64,000 bases of DNA from Rhodovarius crocodyli (GCA_945901085.1 CAMDJV010000014.1:1-64000), one strand, 5' to 3'; counted from the first letter of the stretch, positions 8,896 through 17,694 are shown. The notes: generated from the sequence alone by a model not told the origin. Translations and numbers: made by a program.

Positions 8896-9891
8896 TCAGG
8901 CTTCCAAAAACGCCCTGACATGGGTTTTGACGAAGGCGGTATCCTGCGCATTGCCCATGGGGTTGCCGGCGCGGTGGCCCCAGATGCTGGGGATGGGCGT
9001 GAGTGTGCCGTGGCGCAGATGCGGCAATTCGGCCGCATTATCGGCCACGCGGAAATAGAGGTCGGTCTCGCCGGGCATGAGCAGCACCTGGGCCTCGATG
9101 GCGGCCAGCGCCTGGGGTAGATCGCCGCCGGCGGCGATGTCGCCCGCGTCCCAGCATTTGGCCTGGGCGAAGAGATTGGCCGCGGCGCGGATGCCCCAGC
9201 GGGCCTCCCATTGGTTGCGCAGAAAACTCTCGAGGTCAGGCTCGGCCGCCAGATGCAGCCCGGCGCGGTAAAAATCCTGGCTCAGCGCCCAACTGGCATA
9301 AATGCGGGCGAAGGCGCGCATGCTGGCCACCGGCTCGGCCGAAAACCTACCCTGGCCGATATATTCGGGGGCAGACTCCAGCACCGCCATCAGGCTGCGC
9401 AGGAAGACCTGATTATGCACCGCCGTGCGCGCCGAGCCGCAGAGGGCGATAATGCGCGAGACCATGCCCGGAAAGGCCGCCGCCCAGTGATAGGCCTGCT
9501 GCGCGCCCATCGACCAGCCATAGACGCAATGCACCCGCGCGATACCGAAATGCTCGGCCAGCAGGCGCTGCTGTGCGCGCACATTGTCCCAGGAGGTGAC
9601 GAGGGCGGGGTAGTCCGGATCATTCGAGGGGCTGGAGGAGAGCCCATTGCCGAACATATCCGGCTGCACGACGAACCAGCGTGTGGGGTCGAGAATGCCG
9701 TCGGGCCCGAGCAGCCATTGCAGCTCCGGCGCCTGGGCGGAGTAGCTGGTGGGATAGACCACCACATTGTCCCGCGCCGGTGAGAGCGTGCCATGGCTGT
9801 GCCAGCTCAGCTTGGCATCACGCAGCACACCACCGGCGGAGAGTGGCATGTCGCCGAGGTTGAAGACGCCGCTTTGGCGGGCCCAGCTCAT
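8896..9891 (-). CDS. MetX-like alpha/beta-hydrolase (homoserine O-acetyltransferase family)
   Basis: Cytoplasmic alpha/beta-fold protein of 331 residues. The nucleophile elbow is YGWSMGAQQAY, with the acid in PGETDLYF and the histidine in WGHRAGNP near the C-terminus, giving a complete Ser-Asp-His triad. The opening (FNLGDMPLSAGGVLRDAKL, then VVVYPTSYSAQ) matches the subgroup of MetX-like hydrolases that are usually not the biosynthetic homoserine acetyltransferase. No methionine gene is nearby, so the acyl transfer or hydrolysis substrate is open. The start codon overlaps the stop of a 19-codon upstream ORF that carries the strong ribosome-binding site. Confidence 0.8.
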   Translation of the reverse strand: MSWARQSGVFNLGDMPLSAGGVLRDAKLSWHSHGTLSPARDNVVVYPTSYSAQAPELQWLLGPDGILDPTRWFVVQPDMFGNGLSSSPSNDPDYPALVTSWDNVRAQQRLLAEHFGIARVHCVYGWSMGAQQAYHWAAAFPGMVSRIIALCGSARTAVHNQVFLRSLMAVLESAPEYIGQGRFSAEPVASMRAFARIYASWALSQDFYRAGLHLAAEPDLESFLRNQWEARWGIRAAANLFAQAKCWDAGDIAAGGDLPQALAAIEAQVLLMPGETDLYFRVADNAAELPHLRHGTLTPIPSIWGHRAGNPMGNAQDTAFVKTHVRAFLEA

Positions 9892-9947
9892 CGGGGCTGG
9901 AGCTGGGGCAGGTTTTTGCCAATGGCCATGCTGCGCTGCGCGTTCAT
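9888..9947 (-). CDS. 19-residue upstream ORF coupled to the MetX-like gene
   Basis: The ORF encodes MNAQRSMAIGKNLPQLQPR. An AAGGAGA Shine-Dalgarno lies six to seven bases upstream of its ATG, one of the best in the region, while the hydrolase start has none. The uORF stop TGA overlaps the hydrolase ATG (CGATGAGC), so ribosomes finishing the short ORF can restart on the main gene. The alternative is that the short ORF is simply the true ribosome entry for the operon with no role for the peptide. No similarity recognised. Confidence 0.5.
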   Translation of the reverse strand: MNAQRSMAIGKNLPQLQPR

Positions 9948-10063
9948 GATGCTATCTCCTTGCACGATCATCGGCTGGGCCATCATGGCGCAATCCTCAA
10001 TGATGGGTAGGGCCCGCGCACCCGCCCCTTGAAGCGCGGCCCCTGCCACGCAACATCTCGGCG

Positions 10064-10357
10064 ATGGAAACGCCGCGCCCGCCCATTCTGGACATGACCC
10101 CGGAGGGGAAATTCAACACCCCGCCGCCACCGAGCCCTATGGAACGCTTGGTGAGTGTTGTGCTGCGCGTTTGCCTGCTGGTGGCGGGGATCGCCGGGGT
10201 GCTGCTGCTGGCCTCGCTGGCGGTGGTGGCGATTGGGATTTTGCTGCCGATCCTGGCGGTGTCGGCGCTGATTGCCGGCGCTATAATGTGGTGGCGCCTT
10301 CGGCAGGCTCGGCGCGAGGGCCGGCCGCTGCGCTTTGTGGTTATTCGTCGGCCCTGA
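10064..10357 (+). CDS. small membrane protein, unknown function
   Basis: A 97-residue protein with a proline-rich head (MTPEGKFNTPPPPSP), two close hydrophobic segments (about 32-71) and a basic tail (RLRQARREGRPLRFVVIRRP). I do not recognise the family. Composition with hydrophobic cores in this frame and no sensible reading on the other strand supports a real gene. It is followed six bases later by another small membrane protein, so the two are probably one transcript. No clear Shine-Dalgarno at the ATG. Confidence 0.55.
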   Translation: METPRPPILDMTPEGKFNTPPPPSPMERLVSVVLRVCLLVAGIAGVLLLASLAVVAIGILLPILAVSALIAGAIMWWRLRQARREGRPLRFVVIRRP

Positions 10358-10363
10358 ACGCGC

Positions 10364-10711
10364 GTGACCGCGCCCTTTGGCCTCGACCCGGCCCGGCAAT
10401 ATGATGTCGGAAGGGATGGCCGCCCCACCACTGATGACAGCGCGCCCGCCACCTGGCTGAGTGCGAGGCACCGGCTGATGGTGGGGCTATTCGGCCTGGG
10501 GCTCTTGCTGGTGGGCGGGCTGGCCGGGATGAGTGTTGCTGCCCTCCTATCGGGTGCGCGGGGCTGGGCGGCCATGTTTGGGCTGGCCACGCTGCTGGCC
10601 TCACCGCTTTTGTTGCTGGGGCCGGTGCAGGATTGGTGGCGCCACCGTCGCGGCCGGCGCCAGGCCCATGCCAGCCGGCCCTGGCATGGCGATGATGATG
10701 GCTATGGTTGA
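10364..10711 (+). CDS. small two-helix membrane protein, unknown function
   Basis: A 115-residue protein from a GTG, with a polar N-terminus (about 1-36), two predicted helices (LMVGLFGLGLLLVGGLAG and MFGLATLLASPLLLLGPVQ) and a basic, aspartate-ending tail. Family not recognised. It directly follows the preceding small membrane protein. Its stop codon abuts the stop of the convergent flavin monooxygenase gene at the palindrome TGATCA, leaving no space for a dedicated terminator. Confidence 0.5.
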   Translation: MTAPFGLDPARQYDVGRDGRPTTDDSAPATWLSARHRLMVGLFGLGLLLVGGLAGMSVAALLSGARGWAAMFGLATLLASPLLLLGPVQDWWRHRRGRRQAHASRPWHGDDDGYG

Positions 10712-11740
10712 TCAGGCCACCAGGCGGGCCGGGGCCTCCAGTGCGAATTCGGCGGCCAGCAGGCGGTAGCTTTCGGCCCGGGCGGCGGCGCTGTGGCAGG
10801 GGCTGAGAATGGCCACTTCGCTCGCGCCATGCGCCGCTGCCAGCGCCTCGATCCCGGCCCGCACCTGGGCCGGCGTGCCGATCAGCGCGCGGTCGCGCAG
10901 GCGCTGGACATGGGCGCGCTCGGCCGTGGAATAGGCATAGGCATCGGCCTCCTCGGGGCTGGGCAGCGGCAGGAAGCGGCCCTGGTCGCGCCACAGCCGG
11001 GCTAGGGCGCGGGAGGAGAAGAGGCGATGCGCCTCGGCCTCGGTCGCAGCTGTCAGCGCGAAGACGGCCAGCGCGCCATTCGGCGTGGGGTTGGCGGCGC
11101 TGGGGCGGTAACCCTGATGGTAGAGTTCCATTGCCTGCTCGCTGCCCGCGCCATCGGTGATGAAATAGGCATAGCAATAGGGCAGGCCGAAAAACGCCGC
11201 GACTTGGGCGCCGTAATCGCTGCTGCCCAGAATCCACAATTCAGGCTTGGTCGGCACTGCGGGGCTGGCGGTGACGGCGCGGAAGGGGTGGTCCACTGGC
11301 AGGCCATCGCCCAGCCAGCCTTGCAAATCACGAATTTGCTGCGGGAATTGATCGGCTGCGGTGCCGGCATTGGGGTTGAGCGCATAGGCGGTGCGGCCAT
11401 CGCTGCCCGGTGCGCGGCCCAGGCCCAGATCGATGCGGCCGGGGGCGATGGCCTCCAGCACGCGGAATTGCTCGGCCACTTTCAGCGCCGCGTAATGCGG
11501 CAGCATCACGCCCGCGCTGCCCACGCGAATGCGCCTTGTGGTGGCGGCAATGGCGCTGATCAGGATTTCCGGCGCCGAGCCGGCATGGGCGGAGGAATTG
11601 TGGTGCTCGGCCAGCCAATAGCGGTGATAGCCCCATTGGTCGGCCATGCGGGCCAGGGCCAGGGTCTCGCGGATCGCGTCATCCGGCCCGCGGCCGGTCA
11701 CGACGGAGGATTGGTCGAGGATGGAAAGGGCGATGGGCAT
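10712..11740 (-). CDS. LLM-class flavin-dependent oxidoreductase (MsnO8/YhbW-like)
   Basis: Luciferase-like monooxygenase with a TIM-barrel fold, 342 residues from MPIALSILDQSSVV. Diagnostic segments are GYHRYWLAEHHNSSAHAGSAPE (positions about 40-60), VGSAGVMLPHYAALKVAEQF and PGRIDLGLGRAPGSD, all flavin-binding barrel edges. The start at 11740 is chosen because homologous proteins begin just there; the frame is open a further 25 codons upstream without similarity. The substrate is unknown. It ends base-to-base against the convergent small membrane gene. Confidence 0.88.
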   Translation of the reverse strand: MPIALSILDQSSVVTGRGPDDAIRETLALARMADQWGYHRYWLAEHHNSSAHAGSAPEILISAIAATTRRIRVGSAGVMLPHYAALKVAEQFRVLEAIAPGRIDLGLGRAPGSDGRTAYALNPNAGTAADQFPQQIRDLQGWLGDGLPVDHPFRAVTASPAVPTKPELWILGSSDYGAQVAAFFGLPYCYAYFITDGAGSEQAMELYHQGYRPSAANPTPNGALAVFALTAATEAEAHRLFSSRALARLWRDQGRFLPLPSPEEADAYAYSTAERAHVQRLRDRALIGTPAQVRAGIEALAAAHGASEVAILSPCHSAAARAESYRLLAAEFALEAPARLVA

Positions 11741-11811
11741 GGCGGGAATGTGGGGCCTCTTTGCCGTTTTGGCCAGCGGCCCCACACCCATTCCCCCGAT
11801 GGGGGGAGGGC

Positions 11812-12594
11812 TCAATCTTCCACGCGGGGTGGGCCGGCCAGCACGCCGCCATCGATGACCATGCTCTGCCCGGTCATGAAGCCCGAGGCGGCGCTGGCCA
11901 GGAATACCGCAGCACCGGCGATCTCATCAGGCTCGCCAATGCGCTGCAGGGGGCTGTCACGGGTGCGCTTCTTCAGATTGGCGGCATCCTCCCACAAGGC
12001 GCGGGCGAAATCGGTGCGCACCAGACCCGGGGCGATGGAATTCACCCGCACGCCCCGGGGGCCCCATTCGGTGGCCAGCGCCCGGGCCAATTGCATATCG
12101 GCCGCCTTGGAGACGCCATAGATGCCCAGCATGGGCGAGCCGCGGAAGCCGCCAATGGAGGAGATGAAAATGACCGAGCCCTCGCCCCGCGCTGCCATGG
12201 CCGGAATCACCATCTGGCTGAGCCAGAGATTGGAGCGGACATTGCCGTTCATGATCCGGTCATAAGCCTCGTCGGAAATCTCCTGGCTGGGGCCGAAATA
12301 AGGGTTCAGCGCCGCATTGCAGACCAGGATGTCCACCTTCCCCCAGGCGGCGATGGTGGCATCCACCAAGCCCTGCAAATCCTCCTTGCGGGAGATCGAT
12401 GCGGCATGCGCCATGGCGGTGCCGCCATTGGCGGTGATTTCATCGACCACCGCCTGGCAGGCATCGAGCTTGCGCGAGGCGACGACAACCTTCGCGCCGT
12501 GCTGGGCGAGGCGAATGCAGATGGCGCGGCCAATACCGCGGCTTCCGCCGGTGACGATGGCGGTCTTGCCGCTGAGGTCGAAGAGATTGTTCAA
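11812..12594 (-). CDS. SDR-family NAD(P)-dependent oxidoreductase
   Basis: Classical short-chain dehydrogenase/reductase, 260 residues. It has the dinucleotide motif TGGSRGIG (about 15-22), CNAAL, the catalytic Ser in FISSIGG, and Tyr/Lys in YGVSK (about 157-161), then PGLVRTDFA. The full catalytic tetrad is visible. It lies 71 bp upstream of the flavin monooxygenase on the same strand, so they may be cotranscribed, but no shared pathway is evident. It may reduce a hydroxy/keto-acyl or sugar substrate. Confidence 0.9.
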   Translation of the reverse strand: MNNLFDLSGKTAIVTGGSRGIGRAICIRLAQHGAKVVVASRKLDACQAVVDEITANGGTAMAHAASISRKEDLQGLVDATIAAWGKVDILVCNAALNPYFGPSQEISDEAYDRIMNGNVRSNLWLSQMVIPAMAARGEGSVIFISSIGGFRGSPMLGIYGVSKAADMQLARALATEWGPRGVRVNSIAPGLVRTDFARALWEDAANLKKRTRDSPLQRIGEPDEIAGAAVFLASAASGFMTGQSMVIDGGVLAGPPRVED

Positions 12595-12709
12595 GGTTGT
12601 TCCTCCGTATTGGCGCGATGCTAGGCCGGTATGGTGGATTTCTCCAAGGTGGCGCGCATCAGCGCAACAATCGGGAGGCGAAACCGCGCGCGGCGGCTAC
12701 AATGCCGCG

Positions 12710-13183
12710 ATGACCCAATTCCGTTGCTTTCCGATGGACACCCAAAGCGCGCAGCGCTTCCGCGAGACGGGGCGCGATGATCGTGGTGGCCCGGTGCATC
12801 GCCGCGCCGTGGATGGCCCGGGCTTTCCCTGCCGGCATTGCCTGCGCCTGGGCCAGCCCGGCGAGACGATGCTGCTGGCGAGTTGGGACCTGCCGGCGCC
12901 GATCGGCCCCTATTGGACGCCCTCGCCGGTGTTTCTGCACGCGCATGATTGCGCGGCCATGATCGAGCAGGACCGGCTGCCGGAGACGGTAACGGAGAAC
13001 AGCATCATCTCACTGCGGCATTACGATCATGCCGGGATGTGCCTCTATGATCTGGGCCTCGTGCTGCCGGGGCACGAGGCCGAGGCCCCTTTGCGCGAAC
13101 GCCTGGCCGACCCGCGGGTGGCCTTTGTGAACATCCACACCGCCCGGCCGGGCTGCTGGCTGACGCGGGTGGAGCGGGGCTGA
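12710..13183 (+). CDS. DUF1203-family protein
   Basis: A 157-residue soluble protein starting MTQFRCFPMD and containing FPCRHCLRLGQPGE, LLASWDLPAPIGPYW, SPVFLHAHDCA and the closing LADPRVAFVNIHTARPGC, which together match my memory of the DUF1203 family. The CxxC-like pair in FPCRHC could bind metal or be redox-active (inference). An open frame extends upstream without similarity, and the ATG at 12710 is where family members begin. Biochemical function is not known. Confidence 0.75.
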   Translation: MTQFRCFPMDTQSAQRFRETGRDDRGGPVHRRAVDGPGFPCRHCLRLGQPGETMLLASWDLPAPIGPYWTPSPVFLHAHDCAAMIEQDRLPETVTENSIISLRHYDHAGMCLYDLGLVLPGHEAEAPLRERLADPRVAFVNIHTARPGCWLTRVERG

Positions 13184-13195
13184 GGCGGCCCGGCG

Positions 13196-13369
13196 CTACA
13201 TCATCCGCCCGCCGCTCAGCACACCGAGCAACCACAAGACCAGCACCACCATCAGAATGAGGCCAAGCACGCCGCCCAGCCCATTCGCGCCATAGCGGTT
13301 ATAGCCATAATATCCGCCGCCGCCGCCGAGCAGCAGTAGGACTAGGACAATAATCACGATGTTGCTCAT
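13196..13369 (-). CDS. DUF3309-like small membrane protein
   Basis: A 57-residue protein with two hydrophobic segments (MSNIVIIVLVLLLLGGGGG and GLILMVVLVLWLLGVLSG) joined by a glycine/tyrosine turn (YYGYNRYGANGLGG). This layout resembles the DUF3309 family of tiny alphaproteobacterial membrane proteins. A GGAG lies eight bases before the ATG at 13369, which is preferred over an upstream in-frame ATG at 13417. Function unknown, possibly stress related. Confidence 0.7.
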   Translation of the reverse strand: MSNIVIIVLVLLLLGGGGGYYGYNRYGANGLGGVLGLILMVVLVLWLLGVLSGGRMM

Positions 13370-13498
13370 GGTGAGGCTCCGCTCGTCAGGGGTTGCGCAT
13401 CGCGGCGCTGGGCTCACGGCCCAAAATGCCTAGCTGCGTGTGCGAACAACGCCGCCCGCAGGTGGAACGTTGCAAAGCCTGGAGTGGGAGGGCGCGGG

Positions 13499-14875
13499 TT
13501 AGCTCGCGGCGGCGATCCTGAACAGCGCCTCTTCGCGGCCGAGTGCGGCCAGCACGGCGTCAATCGGCGGCGATTGCAGGCTGCCGGTCAGCGCCGCCCG
13601 CAAGGGCTGGGCCACGGCGCCGAGTTTGACCCCCTCGGCCTCGGCGAAGGTTTTCAGGCAGGCCTCCAGTGCAGGCTTGGTCCATTCCGCACCACCGAGC
13701 GCCTGGGCCAGCCGGGCCAGCCGGCCTTGGGCCTCTTCTGTCAGCATGGCCCGGGCCTTCTCATCGGCCGGCGGTGCGCCGTGGCCGAGGGCGAAGCGGG
13801 CCCCTTCGGCAAGTTCCAGCACCGATTTCGCCCGCTCCTGCATCGCCGGCATCAGCGCCTCGATGCGGGCCAGCCCCACGGCATCGGGCGAGAGGCGCTC
13901 TGCCACCATCGCCGCCAGCCGTGCGGGTTCTGCCGCACGCAGATAGACGCCGTTGATATGGTTGAGTTTGGCATAATCCATGCGGGAGGCGGCGCGGCCG
14001 ACATCGGCGATGTCGAAGATGTTTTGCGCCTCGGCATGGGTGATGATCTCGGTATCGCCATGGCCCCAGCCCAGGCGCAGCAGAGCATTCAGCGCCGCTT
14101 CGGGCAGCACGCCCTGGTCGCGCCATTCCAGCACACCCACCGCGCCGTGGCGCTTGGAGAGCTTGGCGCCATCCGCGCCATGGATCAGCGGCACATGGGC
14201 GAATTCCGGCCGCGCCCAGCCCATGGCGTCGAAGACCATGCATTGGCGGAAGGTATTGGTCAGGTGGTCATCGCCGCGGATGACATGGGTGATTTCCATG
14301 TCGTGGTCATCGACCACCACGGCGTGGAGATAGGTGGGGGTGCCGTCGCTGCGCAGGATGATCATGTCATCGAGTTCGGCATTGCGCACTTCGACGCGGC
14401 CCTGCACCAGGTCATTCACCACAGTTGAGCCCTCACGCCGGGCCTTGATGCGGATGGCGAAGGGTTTTTCGGCCTCGGCCGGGCCGGGCGCGCGGTCGCG
14501 CCAATAGCCATTGTAATGGGGGGGGCGGCCTTCGGCCTGCGCGGCCTCACGCATCGCCTTGAGTTCATCGGCGGTTTCATAGGCGCGATACGCTTTTCCG
14601 GCGGCGAGCAGGGCATGCGCCACCTCGGCATGGCGGGCCTCGCGGGTGCTTTGCATCACCGGCGGCGCATCGGGGGAGAGGCCGAGCCAGGCCAGGCTTT
14701 CGATGATCTGCGCCACCGCCTCGGGGGTGGAGCGGGATTTATCAGTATCCTCGATCCGCAACAGATATTGCCCGCCATGGCGATGGGCGAAGAGCGCGTT
14801 GAAATACGCCGTGCGTGCCCCGCCAATATGCAGGAAGCCGGTGGGGGAGGGCGCGAAGCGGGTGCGGATGGTCAT
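13499..14875 (-). CDS. gltX: glutamyl-tRNA synthetase
   Basis: Class I aminoacyl-tRNA synthetase that charges tRNA-Glu, 458 residues. The HIGH signature is FLHIGGARTAYFNALFAHRH (H16) and the KMSKS signature is AKLSKRHG. LRIEDTDKSRS and the glutamate-binding sequence around YNGYWRDR fit GltX. The start at 14875 (MTIRTRFAPSPTG) is the conserved one; the frame is open for 30 more codons upstream. It is divergent from comEC, with a 224-bp intergenic interval containing clustered GAGTC sites. Confidence 0.95.
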   Translation of the reverse strand: MTIRTRFAPSPTGFLHIGGARTAYFNALFAHRHGGQYLLRIEDTDKSRSTPEAVAQIIESLAWLGLSPDAPPVMQSTREARHAEVAHALLAAGKAYRAYETADELKAMREAAQAEGRPPHYNGYWRDRAPGPAEAEKPFAIRIKARREGSTVVNDLVQGRVEVRNAELDDMIILRSDGTPTYLHAVVVDDHDMEITHVIRGDDHLTNTFRQCMVFDAMGWARPEFAHVPLIHGADGAKLSKRHGAVGVLEWRDQGVLPEAALNALLRLGWGHGDTEIITHAEAQNIFDIADVGRAASRMDYAKLNHINGVYLRAAEPARLAAMVAERLSPDAVGLARIEALMPAMQERAKSVLELAEGARFALGHGAPPADEKARAMLTEEAQGRLARLAQALGGAEWTKPALEACLKTFAEAEGVKLGAVAQPLRAALTGSLQSPPIDAVLAALGREEALFRIAAAS

Positions 14876-14984
14876 GCGCCCGATATCCGCGCGCGGGCGG
14901 GCTTCGTCCAGGGCCCCGGCGGGTAATTTTGCCGGCAGCGTCAAGGGTTTTTTTCGGGGGGGCAATGAAAACGATTTCGGTGTC

Positions 14985-15083
14985 GAGTCGCGCTCGAGTC
15001 GATGAAGAAAAATATTCGCTAGGGCATGAAATAATTCGTGAGAGGTAAATTATTCAATTTGCATTGACCGAGTCGCCCGAGTC
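14985..15083. promoter_or_regulatory. cluster of four GAGTC (GANTC) sites between gltX and comEC
   Basis: CGAGTCG occurs four times, in two close pairs (GAGTC at 14985, 14996, 15070 and 15079). In alphaproteobacteria GANTC is the site methylated by the cell-cycle DNA methyltransferase CcrM, and such sites in promoters can make transcription depend on replication. The intervening DNA is AT-rich. The left pair also forms an inverted repeat TCGAG-TCGCG-CTCGA. A role in transcription is inference. Confidence 0.5.
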
Positions 15084-15099
15084 GTTTCTAGGGTTGCAT

Positions 15100-17301
15100 A
15101 TGGTGCAATCAGCGGTTGTTTCGAGCGCTTCGATACCACTTCGCCTGCCGCGGCCATTGGCCTGGCGGGAGGCGCTGATCGCCGCCGCAGCGGCGCAGCA
15201 GCCGCATTTGGCGCTCTGGCTGCCAGTGGCGCTGGGTTGCGGGATTTTACTCTACTTTCAGTTGTGGTTTGAGCCCTCGGCTCTCGCCCAGGCGGCTTTT
15301 CTGCCGCCGCTGCTGCTGGGTTGTTGGATGGTGGGGCGGCGGGCCTGGCTGGCCTGGGGCATGGGCATGCTCGCGGCCCTGCTGCTGGGTTTTGGCCTCG
15401 CCGGCTGGCATGCCGGCCGCGCCGCGCCGCCGCTCGATTTGCCCCGCACCGCCGTGGTGCTGGAGGGGCTGGTCACGGATATCGACCGCCTGCCCGAGGG
15501 GCTGCGCGTCACCCTGCAGGGCGCGACCTGGGAGGGGAGTGCCCCGGCCGCGCGGCATATCCGGGTGCGGCTGCGCGCCGATGAGCAATTCCAGCCCATG
15601 CCGGGGCAAACCATCCGGCTGCGGGCCTTGCTCCGCCCGCCCTCCGCCCCCACCCATCCGGGGGCTTGGGATTTTCAGCGCGCCGCCTGGTTCTCGGGGC
15701 TGGGCGGCAGCGGCTTTGCCCTCGGCCCGGCCATGTTGCTGCGTGATGGCGGCGAAGCACCGGCCCTGGCCGGGCTGCGGGCCGAGATTGAGGCTCGGGT
15801 CCAGGCCAGTATTGCCGGGCCGGCCGGCGCCATCGCCGCCGCGCTGATCACCGGTGGGCAATCCGCCATCCCCCAGGCCGAGATGAATGCGATGCGCGAT
15901 TCCGGTCTCGCGCATTTGCTCAGCGTCTCGGGGCTGCATATCGCCATTGTCATGGGGCTGGGTTTTACCGTGTTGCGCGCGGGTCTGGCGCTGTGGCCCT
16001 GGTTGGCGCTGCGGGTGAATGTGAAGCTGCCGGCATCGCTGGGTGCGCTGGCCTTGGGTGGCTTCTATATGCTTCTGACCGGGGCGGAGGTGCCGATGCA
16101 GCGCAGCTTCGCCATGGCGGCGCTGGTCACGCTCGGCCTGCTGATCGGGCGGCGGGCCTTGACCTTGCGCGGCCTCGCCATCGCCTTCGCCATGGTGCTG
16201 ACCTTGCAGCCGGCGGCCATCATGGGGCCCTCCTTTCAGATGAGTTTTGCCGCGGTGCTGGCGCTGGTGGCGGCCTGGGAATGGGGCAGGGGGTATGTGC
16301 GGCCGCAGCCCGGCGGCAGAGGCTGGTGGCACCGCGCCTGGCTGGTGTTTCTGGCCTCCATCCTCACCTCGCTGCTGGCCGGTGCTGCCACCACGCCCTT
16401 TGGCCTGCATCATTTCGGCCGGCTGCAAATCTATGGCGTGGCGGCCAATGCGCTGGCGGTGCCGCTGACCAGCCTGCTCATTATGCCAAGCGCGCTGCTG
16501 GCCAGCCTGCTGATGCCCTTTGGCTTGGAGGCCTGGCCGCTGCGTATCATGGCGGCAGGGGTGGAGGCGGTGCTGGCCATTGCCCGGGAAGTGGCGGCAT
16601 GGCCCGGGGCGTCGCTCTCCGCCACGCCGCTGCCGGGCTGGGGCTTGGGGCTTTGCGCCTTGGGGATGGTGTGGCTCGCATTGTGGCGCGGGCCGGCGCG
16701 CGCGGCGGGGGCCGCGCTATTGGTCATTGGCCTGGCCAGTGGCAGCGCCAGCCCGCCACCTGATGCGCTGATCTCCGCCGATGCGCGGCTGATCGCGCTG
16801 CGCAATGCCCAGGGCGAGGTTTTCATTCAGCGTGCCTCGGGGGCGACGCGCTTCACCCGGGACGCCTGGCTGCGCGGCTGGGGGGAGGCGGAGGGTGCCG
16901 CCATGCCCGAGCAGGGTGGCGAGGCGGGGCTGGATTGCCAGGGGGGGCTGTGCCGGCTTCGCCTCACCGCCGATGGGCCTATGCTGGCCATGCTGCGCCA
17001 CACCCCACCGCCGCCGCGTGGCCGGGCCGCCGGCCGCCGCGACACGCCGCCCCCGGCCGAGGCGCCCTGTGGCGCGGCCGAGATCATACTCTCGCCCGAG
17101 CCAGTGCGCGGCCGCTGCGAAGGCTCGGTGGTGATTGACCGGTTCAGTGTCTGGCGTGATGGCGCCCATGCCGTCTGGCTCACTGCGGCCGGGCCGGTGG
17201 TGCTGAGCGACCGTGCGGCGCGCGGGGATCGGCCTTGGGTCCCACCGCGGCCGCTGCCGCGCTGGACCCCCGATAACCTGCCCTTGGCCTCTAGCGAATA
17301 G
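15100..17301 (+). CDS. comEC: ComEC/Rec2-family membrane protein
   Basis: Polytopic inner-membrane protein of the DNA-uptake channel family, 733 residues. An N-terminal DUF4131-like part (about 30-200, with LPEGLRVTLQG) is followed by the Competence domain with HLLSVSGLHIAIVMGLGF and GAEVPMQRSFAMAALVTLG (about 280-350) and further helices to about 540. The ATG at 15100 has AGGG eight bases upstream. The C-terminal third is proline- and arginine-rich and shows no HxHxDH metallo-beta-lactamase motif, as in many alphaproteobacterial members. Whether it supports natural transformation cannot be told; no other com genes are present. Confidence 0.88.
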   Translation: MVQSAVVSSASIPLRLPRPLAWREALIAAAAAQQPHLALWLPVALGCGILLYFQLWFEPSALAQAAFLPPLLLGCWMVGRRAWLAWGMGMLAALLLGFGLAGWHAGRAAPPLDLPRTAVVLEGLVTDIDRLPEGLRVTLQGATWEGSAPAARHIRVRLRADEQFQPMPGQTIRLRALLRPPSAPTHPGAWDFQRAAWFSGLGGSGFALGPAMLLRDGGEAPALAGLRAEIEARVQASIAGPAGAIAAALITGGQSAIPQAEMNAMRDSGLAHLLSVSGLHIAIVMGLGFTVLRAGLALWPWLALRVNVKLPASLGALALGGFYMLLTGAEVPMQRSFAMAALVTLGLLIGRRALTLRGLAIAFAMVLTLQPAAIMGPSFQMSFAAVLALVAAWEWGRGYVRPQPGGRGWWHRAWLVFLASILTSLLAGAATTPFGLHHFGRLQIYGVAANALAVPLTSLLIMPSALLASLLMPFGLEAWPLRIMAAGVEAVLAIAREVAAWPGASLSATPLPGWGLGLCALGMVWLALWRGPARAAGAALLVIGLASGSASPPPDALISADARLIALRNAQGEVFIQRASGATRFTRDAWLRGWGEAEGAAMPEQGGEAGLDCQGGLCRLRLTADGPMLAMLRHTPPPPRGRAAGRRDTPPPAEAPCGAAEIILSPEPVRGRCEGSVVIDRFSVWRDGAHAVWLTAAGPVVLSDRAARGDRPWVPPRPLPRWTPDNLPLASSE

Positions 17302-17644
17302 GCTGCGGCGCAGCCGCGTCGGGCGCTGCGTATTGGTTCTGCCGCTCGCAATCGGCGGCCATGCGGTCGCGGCGGAATTGTCGGCCCATCTGGTCGGTCA
17401 CCGCGCGTGAGGAGAGCACCGAGCTTTCGGTGCCCAGGCGGGAATCGCGCTCATCCTCGCGCATCAACTGGCCACGATCCTGCCGGGCGATCGTGCGGTC
17501 CGCCGCCTCGCGGCAGGCGGCGCGCACGCTGACATTCTGCTGCAGGTTGATATCGCGGCCTTCAGGGCGCGGGGCTGCGGGGTCAAACACGCTGCAGGCG
17601 CCCAGCAGAAGGAGGAGGGATAGCAAAGGAAGGGATCGCGGCAT
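17291..17644 (-). CDS. predicted small lipoprotein
   Basis: A 117-residue protein with a lipoprotein signal (MPRSLPLLSLLLLLGACSVF, cysteine in the LGAC lipobox at about residue 18). The mature part is polar and rich in Arg, Asp and Gln (REAADRTIARQDRGQLMRED), probably helical. Family not recognised. It overlaps the end of the convergent comEC by 11 bp, so the two mRNAs share sequence at their 3' ends. Confidence 0.7.
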   Translation of the reverse strand: MPRSLPLLSLLLLLGACSVFDPAAPRPEGRDINLQQNVSVRAACREAADRTIARQDRGQLMREDERDSRLGTESSVLSSRAVTDQMGRQFRRDRMAADCERQNQYAAPDAAAPQPIR

Positions 17645-17694
17645 GGGGGCAGCATAAACCCTCACCCACCCCTCTGTCGAATGCCGTGTGAAGC

